From Sphingomonas sp. BGYR3 (lineage in GTDB: Bacteria > Pseudomonadota > Alphaproteobacteria > Sphingomonadales > Sphingomonadaceae): DNA of 64,000 bases. The translations under genes were made by a program, and so were the position numbers. The stretch spans positions 186,001 through 250,000 of the forward strand of contig NZ_JANZNT010000002.1 in the NCBI RefSeq assembly GCF_025153455.1, given 5' to 3'. Of this stretch, positions 55,662-64,000 are shown piece after piece. Each line of letters begins with the position of its first letter. The first letter of the stretch is position 1. The notes under the pieces are model-generated. The model searched no databases. It saw only the letters and a list, made by a program, of their open reading frames with translations, and was not told the DNA's origin.

Positions 55662-56708
55662 ATGACGATGCACCCTGATCCCGATGACTGCTGGCAGGCG
55701 GTGGTCCGGCGCGACCGGGCGCGGGACGGGGATTTCGTGTTCGCGGTGGCCAGTACCGGGATCTATTGCCGCCCGAGCTGTGCCGCGCGCCGCCCGTTGC
55801 GGGAACGGGTCAGCTTTCATGCCGATGGTGCCGCCGCCCGTGCGGCCGGGTATCGCCCGTGCCGCCGATGCCATCCCGACGATGTGGCCCGCGATCGGGC
55901 GACGGTGCGTGCGGCGGCCGAACGCATCAGGGCCGCTGACGCCGCTGGTCCCGCCCCCTCGCTGACCGAACTGGCCGCGCAGGCGGGTTATTCGCCGGCC
56001 CATTTCCAGCGGTTTTTCAAACGGATCATGGGCATTTCGCCGGCCGCCTATGCCCGGTCGCTGCGCGGCGAGCGGATGCGGTCGGCGCTGATCGAGGAGG
56101 GAAGTGTGACCGATGCCATTTATGCCGCAGGCTATGGGGCGGCCAGCCGCTTTTATGCCGACGCGCCAGACCGGCTGGGCATGACGCCGTCCGCGTGGCG
56201 GGCGGGCGGAGCGGGGGTGACGATCCGCTGGACGATCGCGGCAACTTCGCTTGGCCCGCTGCTGATCGCGGCGACGGATCGCGGGCTGTGCCGGGTGGCG
56301 TTTGACGAGGATGCGACGGCGCTGTCCGCCCGGTTTCCGCGCGCCGACATCCTGCAGGGGGGCGAGGCGCTGTCCACGCTGGCGGCGCGGGTGGTGGCCG
56401 AGGTGGAGCGGCCGGGCAGCGACGCGGACCTGCCGCTGGATATTCGCGGGACAGCGTTTCAGGAAGCGGTGTGGCAGGCGCTGCGGGCGGTGCCATCCGG
56501 ACAGAGCCTGAGCTATGCCGCGCTGGCCGCGCGCGCCGGGCATCCACAGGCGACACGGGCCACCGGATCGGCGTGCGGGGCGAACCCGGTTGCGGTCGTC
56601 ATTCCATGCCACCGCGTCCGGCGCGGCGACGGGTCGCCGGGCGGCTATGCCTGGGGGCTGGATCGCAAGGCGGCGTTGCTGGCCCGTGAAGGCCGAGCGG
56701 AGGATTAG
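55662..56708 (+). CDS. ada: Bifunctional Ada: DNA methylphosphotriester/O6-methylguanine repair and activator
   Basis: 348 residues in three parts: N-terminal Ada zinc domain with Cys36, Cys40, Cys67 and Cys70 (TGIYCRPSC and YRPCRRCHP); AraC-type HTH (LTELAAQAGYSPAHFQRFFKRIMGISPAAYARSLRGERM); and a C-terminal methyltransferase with active-site Cys316 in IPCHRV. Repairs alkylated DNA by suicidal methyl transfer and activates the adaptive response when Cys36 is methylated. Divergent from the MFS gene; its stop overlaps the convergent MaoC stop by three to four bases. Confidence 0.95.
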   Translation: MTMHPDPDDCWQAVVRRDRARDGDFVFAVASTGIYCRPSCAARRPLRERVSFHADGAAARAAGYRPCRRCHPDDVARDRATVRAAAERIRAADAAGPAPSLTELAAQAGYSPAHFQRFFKRIMGISPAAYARSLRGERMRSALIEEGSVTDAIYAAGYGAASRFYADAPDRLGMTPSAWRAGGAGVTIRWTIAATSLGPLLIAATDRGLCRVAFDEDATALSARFPRADILQGGEALSTLAARVVAEVERPGSDADLPLDIRGTAFQEAVWQALRAVPSGQSLSYAALAARAGHPQATRATGSACGANPVAVVIPCHRVRRGDGSPGGYAWGLDRKAALLAREGRAED

Positions 56709-57151
56709 ACCGGGCGGGTTCGCAGCAGGGAGATCGAAATGAAGCTGAGCACCGGCACATCGTCCTGATTGAACACGGTCATCTGCGTGCGCACGCTGCC
56801 CATTTCGGGACGACTGGCGGAAGGCCGCTTGTCCAGCACCTCCGTCTCGCAGCGCAGCGTGTCGCCCGGATAGACGGGTTTCAGCCAGCGTAGTTCGTCA
56901 ATGCCGGCCGCGCCCAAAGATGCCTGCCGATCCTGTTCGAACTGTTCGACGATCATCGCCATGGTCATCGCGCAGCTGTGCCAGCCGCTGGCGGCGACCC
57001 GGCCGAAATGCGTCCCTGCCGCCGCTTCGTCATCCAGGTGAAAGGGCTGCGGGTCATAGGCGCGGGCAAAGGCGATCACATCGTCCCGATTGACCGCATA
57101 TTGGCCGAAGCGGTGGGTTTCGCCGATCTGGATGTCTTCGAAATAGCGCAT
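56705..57151 (-). CDS. MaoC-like dehydratase-domain protein
   Basis: 148 residues, single hotdog fold. N-terminal MRYFEDIQIGETHRFG and AFARAYDPQPFHLDDEAAAGTHFGRVAASGWHSCAM match the MaoC/R-hydratase group, with the catalytic Asp and His in YDPQPFH. It probably hydrates an enoyl-CoA or acts on a related thioester. ATG 57151 is the conserved start; the frame extends further but only antisense to the next gene. Convergent with ada. Confidence 0.87.
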   Translation of the reverse strand: MRYFEDIQIGETHRFGQYAVNRDDVIAFARAYDPQPFHLDDEAAAGTHFGRVAASGWHSCAMTMAMIVEQFEQDRQASLGAAGIDELRWLKPVYPGDTLRCETEVLDKRPSASRPEMGSVRTQMTVFNQDDVPVLSFISISLLRTRPV

Positions 57152-57238
57152 GAAATGAGTTTCGATCAAAAACCAATCCCGCGCAACCCTCAAATGCTTG
57201 CCCTTGCGGGGCAGAAGGATTAAGTCATCAGGGTCAGC

Positions 57239-57270
57239 GGCCATCCCGGAAGGGGTGGCCCTTGTTATTT
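57239..57270 (+). terminator. Hairpin plus T-rich tail upstream of trcR
   Basis: GGCCATCCC (57239-57247) pairs with GGGGTGGCC (57252-57260), with one G-T pair, around a GGAA loop; CTTGTTATTT follows on the plus strand. It resembles an intrinsic terminator 30 bp before trcR, although no plus-strand gene ends here. A leader attenuator or the end of a short RNA antisense to the MaoC 5' region are possible. Confidence 0.4.
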
Positions 57271-57289
57271 CTAGAGGATTTTTGAAGAG

Positions 57290-57973
57290 ATGGCCCAGCC
57301 GCTCATGCCGCACGCGACCGCCGCCTGGCTGGTCGACAATACAGCGCTCAGCTTTCAGCAGATTGCCGATTTCTGCGGCCTCCACATCCTTGAGGTGCAG
57401 GCGATCGCCGACGATACCGCCGCCACAAAGCTGACCGGCCGCGATCCGGTGCGCGCGCACGAGCTTACTCAGGACGAAATCGAAAAGGGTCAGGCCGATC
57501 CCAATTACCGGCTTCAGATGATGAAGGGGCCGGAACAGGTCCGCCGGACCAAGGGGCCGCGGTACACGCCGGTGTCCAAGCGGCAGGACAAGCCCGACGG
57601 CATCGCCTGGATTATCCGCAACCATCCGGAAATCAGCGACGGCGCGATCGGCAAGCTGATCGGCACGACCCGCACCACGATCGCCGCGATCCGCGACCGC
57701 AGCCACTGGAACATCGCCAACATCACGCCCAAGGACCCGGTGACGCTGGGCCTGTGTTCGCAGCGCGAGCTGGACGCACTGGTAGCCAAGGCCGCCAAGG
57801 CCGCGGGCATCGAGGCGCCGACCGACACCCGGCTGGAGGGCGACCGCGAGGCGCTGATCACCCAGCTGCGGGCCGAGCGCGAACAGGCGGTGCGCGATGC
57901 CGAACAGGCCGCGCTGGGCGAGCCGGAGGCGCAGACCCCGGCCAGCGCCTGGGACAGCGCGTTCAAGAAATAA
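57290..57973 (+). CDS. trcR: Cell cycle transcriptional regulator TrcR (DUF1013)
   Basis: 227 residues, alphaproteobacteria-specific DUF1013. Typical segments: TAAWLVDNTALSFQQIADFCGLHILEVQAIAD, DPNYRLQMMKGPEQ, KRQDKPDGIAWIIRNHPEISDGAIGKLIGTTRTTIAAIRDRSHWN, which looks like an HTH, and a C-terminal coiled region (LEGDREALITQLRAEREQAVRDAEQ). TrcR is found with CtrA-pathway regulators and is classed as a cell cycle regulator; its targets here are unknown. AGAGGA lies about 11 bases before the ATG. Confidence 0.9.
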   Translation: MAQPLMPHATAAWLVDNTALSFQQIADFCGLHILEVQAIADDTAATKLTGRDPVRAHELTQDEIEKGQADPNYRLQMMKGPEQVRRTKGPRYTPVSKRQDKPDGIAWIIRNHPEISDGAIGKLIGTTRTTIAAIRDRSHWNIANITPKDPVTLGLCSQRELDALVAKAAKAAGIEAPTDTRLEGDREALITQLRAEREQAVRDAEQAALGEPEAQTPASAWDSAFKK

Positions 57974-58064
57974 GCGGGTTCAGAAAATAATGGCCTGACC
58001 GGCTTGCCCCGCCGATCGGCTGGGTTCATCCTTTGTTCCAATTCCCGAGTCGGAGGAGGAAGGG

Positions 58065-58694
58065 ATGGCGGCCGATCTGATCCTGTACACCAACCCCCAT
58101 TCGCGCGGGCGCGTCGCCCGCTGGGCGATGGAAGAGGTGGGCGAGCCCTATGACGTCGTCGTGCTCGATTACGAAACGACGATGAAGGGGCCGGACTACC
58201 TGGCGATCAATCCGATGGGCAAGGTGCCCGCGCTGGTCCATCGCGGCCTGGTCGTCACCGAATGTGCGGCGATCTGTGCCTATCTGGCCGACAGTTTTCC
58301 CGACAGGGGGCTGGGGCCGACGGCGGCGGAGCGGGCGGATTATTTCCGTTGGCTGTTCTTTGCCGCCGGACCGGCCGAGGCAGCGATCACCAACCGCTAT
58401 GCGAAGTTCGAGCCCGATGCCGAGCAGGGCCGGATGTTCGGCTATGGTAGCTTCGACCGGATGGCCGAAGTGCTGGCCGATGCGGTCGCCACGCGCCCCT
58501 ATATCGCGGGGGACCGGTTCACGCTGGCCGATGTGTATGTCGGCGCGCAGATCGGATGGGGCGTGCAGTTCGGCACGCTGCCCCGGCATGACAGTTTCGT
58601 CGCCTATTGGGACCGGCTGAAGGATCGCCCCGCCCATCGCCGCGCAGCGTCGCTGGACGACGAACTGGCGGCAAAGGCGAAGGCGGCGGGTTAA
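58065..58694 (+). CDS. gst: Glutathione S-transferase
   Basis: 209 residues. The thioredoxin-like N-terminal domain begins LILYTNPHSRGRVARWAMEEVGEPYDV with the catalytic Ser/Arg region, and contains NPMGKVPALV (cis-Pro) and ECAAICAYLAD. The all-helical C-terminal domain (from about 90; YIAGDRFTLADVYVGAQIGWG) carries the N-capping-box-like motif. Cytosolic detoxification or isomerase activity; substrate unknown. GGAGGAGG precedes the ATG. Confidence 0.9.
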   Translation: MAADLILYTNPHSRGRVARWAMEEVGEPYDVVVLDYETTMKGPDYLAINPMGKVPALVHRGLVVTECAAICAYLADSFPDRGLGPTAAERADYFRWLFFAAGPAEAAITNRYAKFEPDAEQGRMFGYGSFDRMAEVLADAVATRPYIAGDRFTLADVYVGAQIGWGVQFGTLPRHDSFVAYWDRLKDRPAHRRAASLDDELAAKAKAAG

Positions 58695-58697
58695 GCC

Positions 58698-59879
58698 TTA
58701 CAGGGCGACCAGCGAACCGGCAGCCGCGCCCCCGGCGATCAGCAGCGGCGCAACCCAGCGCCCCTTGATCCGCCACACGATCGCCAGCGCGATCCCGAAC
58801 AGCAGGATCGCCGGCACCGGCTGGCTGGTCCGGCCGGCAACCGTGAGGCCAAGGTCGATCAGCGTCGCTGCGATCACCCCGACCACGGCCGCAGCCACCC
58901 CGGCCAGCCAGCGGTGCAGCGCCGGATTGTCGACCAGCGACTCCAGCCGCTCGAAAAACACCAGCGAAAAGGCAAAGGCGGGCAGGAACATGCCCGCCGT
59001 GATCGCCAGCGCGCCCGCCATGCCGCCAGCGACATAGCCGGTAAAGGTTGCGAAGATGACCAGCGGTGCGGGCAGGATGTTGGCCACCGCCACCCCGTCC
59101 AGGAACGCCGCGTCGCTCAGCCAGCCGCGCTGGACCGTATCGGCGCGGACATAGGGGATGGCGGTATAGGCCCCGCCAAAGGTGAGCAGCCCGCCCTTCA
59201 GCCCCGCGATGAACAGGGCCAGCGTCGTGGCCGTCGATGGCGCCTGTGTCGGCCTTGCGCCGTCCATGCCATGCACCATCCATGCGGCCGCCACCGCCGC
59301 GATCAGGACCAGCGGCCACGCCCATCGCCGCTCGTCAGCGGCATAGGCCGCCCCGCCCGCCACCAGCGGGATCCAGAAGGGCACCCCCGCGATAGTTGCG
59401 GCAAGCGACAGCGCGGCGATGAGCCACAGCGGCCGGTTTTCCAGGATATGCCCGCCAATCCGCTGCACCGCGCGGGCGATGATCGCCAGCACCACGATCT
59501 GAACGCCCAGGAACAGCCCGGACAGCCCGTCGATGGTGCCAACCCAGCGATGATAGCTCCATGCCGCAGCCAGCATCAGGACAAGGCCCGGCAGCATGAA
59601 GCCAAGTCCGGCAAGCACGCCGCCGATCCGCCCGCGCGCAACCATGCCCAGATGCACGCACAGCTCATGCGCCTCCGGCCCCGGCAGCACCTGCATCACC
59701 GCGAGCAGGCGGTTGAATCGGGAGGGCGATATCCAGCGTTCCTCCTCGACCAGCGCCTGGCGGATCATCGCGATCTGGGCGACCGGTCCGCCAAAGGCGA
59801 GGCAGCCAAAGCGCAGGAACCGGAAAAACAACTGGCCAAGGCCGAGCGTGGTGGGGGTGACTGGACCGGACGAGTTCAT
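58698..59879 (-). CDS. chrA: Chromate transporter ChrA, two-domain type
   Basis: 393 residues, about 11-12 TM. Two tandem CHR domains: LFFRFLRFGCLAFGGPVAQIAMIRQALVEEERWIS and, after residue 210, LFIAGLKGGLLTFGGAYTAIPYVRADTVQRGWLS. The FGGP and PGPEAHELC motifs are diagnostic. Predicted chromate (or sulfate-like anion) efflux pump. GGGAG about ten bases before ATG 59879 supports that start; the longer upstream frame lacks homology. Convergent with gst, three bases apart. Confidence 0.92.
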   Translation of the reverse strand: MNSSGPVTPTTLGLGQLFFRFLRFGCLAFGGPVAQIAMIRQALVEEERWISPSRFNRLLAVMQVLPGPEAHELCVHLGMVARGRIGGVLAGLGFMLPGLVLMLAAAWSYHRWVGTIDGLSGLFLGVQIVVLAIIARAVQRIGGHILENRPLWLIAALSLAATIAGVPFWIPLVAGGAAYAADERRWAWPLVLIAAVAAAWMVHGMDGARPTQAPSTATTLALFIAGLKGGLLTFGGAYTAIPYVRADTVQRGWLSDAAFLDGVAVANILPAPLVIFATFTGYVAGGMAGALAITAGMFLPAFAFSLVFFERLESLVDNPALHRWLAGVAAAVVGVIAATLIDLGLTVAGRTSQPVPAILLFGIALAIVWRIKGRWVAPLLIAGGAAAGSLVAL

Positions 59880-60005
59880 GGCATGATCGCTCCCGCCGCA
59901 AAATGCGGCCTGATGGAGCGGCGCTTGGGCTGATGCCTGAACGGGCGACCGCATGGCCCGTGGGGATCGGATAGCACGGTCATTCAATCCCGCAAGCCGC
60001 CGGCG

Positions 60006-60899
60006 TCAGTTTGCGGCGTCGAACTTGTCCGCCTTGCGCTTGCCGAACAGCAGCTTGCGTTCCAGTTCCTGACGCAGCGCGGTGTAATAGGCGTCCAGAA
60101 AGGCTCGGTCCTGGCGGTCGTCGGGCCGGCCGATCTTGCGCCGGATGGTGGCGGCAACGGTGGTCAGCGCGTCGGCATCGCCTTGTCGCAGCAGATCCTC
60201 CAGCCGTTGCAGCTCATATTGGCCGTACACCGCCAGCTCGGCCGGGGTGAACGGCGCGATGGCGGTGCCCGATGGCCGCCGGTCGAGCAGTTCCGCGCCG
60301 ATTTTCCGTCGCTCCGCCTCGACCACCCAGGTGCCCGCGATCAGATCGCCTGCCCGCATCCGGTCCCGGTTGAACAACGGAAAGAACAGGAAGATCAGCG
60401 TCCAGCCAAAACCGAACAGCGCGGCCCAGCCGCTGGAAAACCCCTCGACATGGGCGGCGGGGATCGAGCCCAGTGCCAGGAACAGCTCAATTTCGCGCAT
60501 CATGTTGCGGGCGATCACCGCCCCGCTAGTCAGCCGCCCGCCATCGCGGCTGACGACGCGCAGCTTCATCAGCCGCTTGCCCGGCGTCGCCGCCCGCCGG
60601 CCGCTTTCGAACAGGATGAAATAGAAATTGCGCAGGACGAACGCGCCGATCATCCAGATCGCCAGCACGATGCCGCCCGCGCCTTTCATCGCGTTCAGCC
60701 CGGTGAGCAGGGCGATGACGGTAAAGACGATCAGCACGAACAGCATCACGATCAGGTCGAGGAAGAATGCCCCGGCCCGCGCACCCGCCGTGCCCAGCGT
60801 GATGTTGAGCGGCACGCCCTCTGGCGTCACGAGCCGCCGGGTGCGGGCCACATCGGTGGCGGCACGGCGGCGCGGGCGGGGCGGGCGACGATCAGCCAT
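60006..60899 (-). CDS. RDD-family membrane protein
   Basis: 297 residues. The RDD domain holds TAGARAGAFFLDLIVMLFVLIV, PGKRLMKLRVVSRDGGRL and LIAGTWVV (about residues 40-190), with three to four TM helices. A charged C-terminal tail (220-297) is unusual length for RDD proteins. Some RDD proteins exchange Na+ or K+ for H+. The start overlaps the SpoIIM-like stop by eight bases, so it belongs to the MoxR-type operon as its last gene. Confidence 0.88.
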   Translation of the reverse strand: MADRRPPRPRRRAATDVARTRRLVTPEGVPLNITLGTAGARAGAFFLDLIVMLFVLIVFTVIALLTGLNAMKGAGGIVLAIWMIGAFVLRNFYFILFESGRRAATPGKRLMKLRVVSRDGGRLTSGAVIARNMMREIELFLALGSIPAAHVEGFSSGWAALFGFGWTLIFLFFPLFNRDRMRAGDLIAGTWVVEAERRKIGAELLDRRPSGTAIAPFTPAELAVYGQYELQRLEDLLRQGDADALTTVAATIRRKIGRPDDRQDRAFLDAYYTALRQELERKLLFGKRKADKFDAAN

Positions 60900-61917
60900 G
60901 CCGGACCCGCCGCCCGGCCAGTGCGAAATAGCCGACCCAGAAGGTGAACATGGACAGGGCGATGGCAAATCGCGCCATGTCGGTGCGGATCAGCTGCCGG
61001 CCGAATCCTTCCAGCAGGGCGGCGACCGCCATCATGATGACGACACCCATCATCACCGTCGCCGCCCGGCGCCCGGCAGCGGATGCTGCGGCCAGGCGGG
61101 TCAGCTCGCCCGGAAAGGCGACGGCCCGACCGATATGCAATCCGGCGGCCCCGGCCAGGACGATGCCGAACAGCTCAGTCGATCCATGGATCATCAGCCA
61201 TCCGGTCAGACCCCAGCCCAGGCCGTGCGGGATATAGGCGGCATAGAATGCGCCCAGCGTCGTCGCGTTCGACGCGATCAGCAACAGCGTGGGGATGCCA
61301 AAGGCAAAGCCCAGGGCAAAGGCAAAGATCGAGACGCGGGCATTGTTGCTGAACAGGAACGCGGCGAACACCTCCAGCCCGCCCTGATCGGGTGCATCGT
61401 ACAGGCTGGCCCGCATGGTCGCCGCGCTCGCGGTCATGTTGCGCTGATCGGCGAATTGCTGAGGGACCAGCGCGTCGAACCATGCCGGATCGTTGGCGAC
61501 GAGATAATAGCTGGCGAGCGCGCTGGCGACGAACAGCGCGGTGATGATCAGGATTTCTGGCAGCAACCGGCGGACCATCGACGGCCAGCCATGGGCAAAG
61601 AAGCGGCCGATTTGACGCGGCCATGGCTCGCGTGTGCCGTACAGCACGAAATAGGCGCGGGTCGACAACCCCTCCAGATACGCAATCAGGGCGGCATCGA
61701 GCGAGGTTTCGCGCGCCACCGACAGCGCCGACAAGGTGGCGCGATACAGCCGCGGCAATTCGATCAGGTCATCCGGGCCAAGCCGTCGTGGCGACTTGCC
61801 CTCAACCAGGTCGAGCAGCCGTTCCAGCCGGTGCCAGTCCGCCTCCCGCTCCGCACGGAAATGCCGGCTGGTAAAGATGGACAGGGCGCGCGGCGGCGTG
61901 GCGGAGGTGTCGTTCAT
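60892..61917 (-). CDS. Stage II sporulation protein M-like membrane protein (DUF95)
   Basis: 341 residues with about five TM segments. SpoIIM family segments: HWRLERLLDLVEGKSPRRLG-like N-terminus (DWHRLERLLDLVEG), VNDPAWFDALVPQQFADQ, NNARVSIFAFALGFAFGIPTL and HGSTELFGIVLAGAAGLHIG. In spore-formers SpoIIM supports peptidoglycan remodelling; here it is part of a MoxR operon in a non-spore-former. Starts with ATGA overlap of the DUF58 stop. Confidence 0.88.
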   Translation of the reverse strand: MNDTSATPPRALSIFTSRHFRAEREADWHRLERLLDLVEGKSPRRLGPDDLIELPRLYRATLSALSVARETSLDAALIAYLEGLSTRAYFVLYGTREPWPRQIGRFFAHGWPSMVRRLLPEILIITALFVASALASYYLVANDPAWFDALVPQQFADQRNMTASAATMRASLYDAPDQGGLEVFAAFLFSNNARVSIFAFALGFAFGIPTLLLIASNATTLGAFYAAYIPHGLGWGLTGWLMIHGSTELFGIVLAGAAGLHIGRAVAFPGELTRLAAASAAGRRAATVMMGVVIMMAVAALLEGFGRQLIRTDMARFAIALSMFTFWVGYFALAGRRVRHG

Positions 61918-63181
61918 GCCCGTTCCCTGATCTTCAGATAGCGTTCGACCAGTGCCAGCGCCATGTCGTCCGGTCCGGCCTCGATCACGTCGATGCCCGA
62001 CCGGCGCAGGCGTTCGGCAACGATACGCCGTTCGCGCAGCAGGGTGTGGGCGATGGTGGATCGGACCACATCGTCCGCCCGGTTCGGCGGTTGATCGACC
62101 ACGGTTTCCAGTTCGAGGTCGCGGAACAGCAGCACCAGTACCCGGTGCCGCCGCCGGAGCCGCTGAACCGCCGCCAGCATTAGTTCCGCGCCGGTCGGAT
62201 CGGCAAATTCGGTGAACAGGATGATCAGCGACCGCCGTTCCAGCCGCTGATCCAGCGTAACCAGCGACAGGGTGAAATTGCTTTCATCGGTGCCGTAATC
62301 GATGGCGGCGGCGGCACGGTGCAGTTCGGAAAAGCCGCGCGTGCCGCCCTGTGTCCCGCTGTCCGCCCGGGGGCGGGCGGCAAAGCCGAACAGGCGGGCA
62401 CGGTCGCCTGCCTTCAGCGCGACGAACCCGGCCAGCAGTGCGGCGGACACTGCCCGATCGATGCGCGGCACATCGCCCACCGGGTCGCTCATCGCGCGGC
62501 CCGAATCGATGGCAAAAACGACGACATTTTCCCGTTCCGGCCGATATTCGCGGGCCAGCAGCGCGTTCAGCCGGGCCGACGCCTTCCAGTCGATGGCGCG
62601 GCGCGCCATGCCCGGCTGAAAATCGGTAAGCGTCTGAAATTCCATGCCGTCGCCCGCTTCTGGGCGCAGGCGATTGCCCGCCTGGCCAATCCGCTGAACC
62701 TGGCGCATCCCCTGATCCCGGACCGGCGTCAGGTCGGGCAGGATCAGGATGTCGCGATCGGCGTCCCGCACCGCCTGTCGCCAGGCAAGGCCGAGCGGGC
62801 CGGGGCGGCGCGCCCAGATGCGCCGGATCGACGCGGTGCCGCGCCGGGTCAGCCGCACGCGGGTGCCGGCATGGTCAACCGGCTCTGCCGGGCCTGTTGC
62901 CTCAACGGCAAAGGTGGTGGCGGCATCGTCGGCCCCCTGCGGCCCGGCAATGCGGGGCGACAGGTCGATCACCTCGCCCACCTGTGCCGTTGCAGGGGCA
63001 TCCAGCACGAATTGCTGGCCGGCAAACCGCCGCGTGACCAGCCCGTCCATCAGCGTCAGCGCCATCAACAGCACGACCCAGGCCATGCCGATCATCCACC
63101 CGTCGGGCCGCACGATCCCGATCAGCAGCGCCACCGGCGCCGCTGCCACCATCAGGATCACCGCCCGCTGGGTGGGATAGA

Positions 63182-63185
<4 letters not shown>
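61914..63185 (-). CDS. DUF58 protein
   Basis: 423 residues. Two N-terminal TM helices, a beta-sandwich part (about 60-180), and the DUF58 signature [42 protein letters not shown] followed by a VWA-like fold with [11 protein letters not shown] and [25 protein letters not shown]58/VWA proteins pair with MoxR ATPases. ATGA-coupled to both the moxR stop and the SpoIIM start. Confidence 0.92.

Positions 63186-64000
<815 letters not shown>

Overview
The window is about 64 kb of GC-rich, densely packed chromosome from an alphaproteobacterium, most likely a sphingomonad (Sphingomonas or a close relative). The evidence is a single long RelA/SpoT enzyme, the TrcR (DUF1013) regulator, alphaproteobacterial Cpa/Tad pilus genes with two Flp pilins, an F1-only atp operon with a very short epsilon subunit, a split methionine synthase, a class I PHA synthase with an Ala/Lys-rich phasin, and small palindromic intergenic repeats. 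There are no tRNA or rRNA genes, insertion sequences, prophage genes or CRISPR arrays. No gap between genes exceeds about 225 bp. Nothing looks recently acquired; this is core chromosome.

Layout. 1-2.4 kb: cpaA-cpaB-cpaC of a Tad pilus locus, running off the left edge. 2.4-9.4 kb: a hydrolase/FAD-oxidase pair, a secreted protein, DUF1508, an aldo/keto reductase, a lipoprotein, a SOUL protein and mannose-6-phosphate isomerase. 9.5-12 kb: bamD and recN. 12-16.1 kb: a surface-glycosylation group (GT-C-like membrane protein, GtrA, methyltransferase, polyprenyl-phosphate GT2). 16.2-18 kb: a six-TM chemoreceptor coupled to a 98-aa protein. 18-23.4 kb: thioesterase, rsh, a CC_3452-like protein, an HxlR regulator, murA and clpS. 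23.5-26.2 kb: phasin and phaC. 26.4-28.2 kb: aminotransferase and two tiny lipoproteins. 28.3-34.1 kb: sahR-metF-metH1-metH2 behind a 22-bp palindrome. 34.2-41.4 kb: small HTH protein, MHS transporter, alr, SleB-type hydrolase, and a GPH transporter coupled to a TonB-like protein. 41.5-45.2 kb: two flp pilins, a Nudix hydrolase, an aspartic protease and cpaF. 45.3-46.1 kb: a GH16 enzyme. 46.2-51.8 kb: atpHAG-lipoprotein-atpDC. 51.9-55.5 kb: MarR regulator, GH43 and an MFS transporter. 55.6-60 kb: ada, MaoC, trcR, GST and chrA. 60-64 kb: a MoxR-DUF58-SpoIIM-RDD operon, with moxR cut by the right edge.

How the genes work together. The sahR operon is a self-contained SAH-controlled methionine-regeneration unit (5-methyl-THF production plus two-polypeptide B12 methionine synthase). 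PhaC and phasin make and coat PHA granules, and the phasin promoter carries PhaR-type sites. The MFS-GH43 pair imports and splits plant-derived oligosaccharides behind a LacI-type operator. Pilin and chemoreceptor promoters each carry a one-mismatch CtrA-like box. The most unusual observations are a lipoprotein gene translationally embedded in the ATP synthase operon, the His-rich six-TM chemoreceptor with its coupled small protein, and the glycosylation group around a perfect palindrome.
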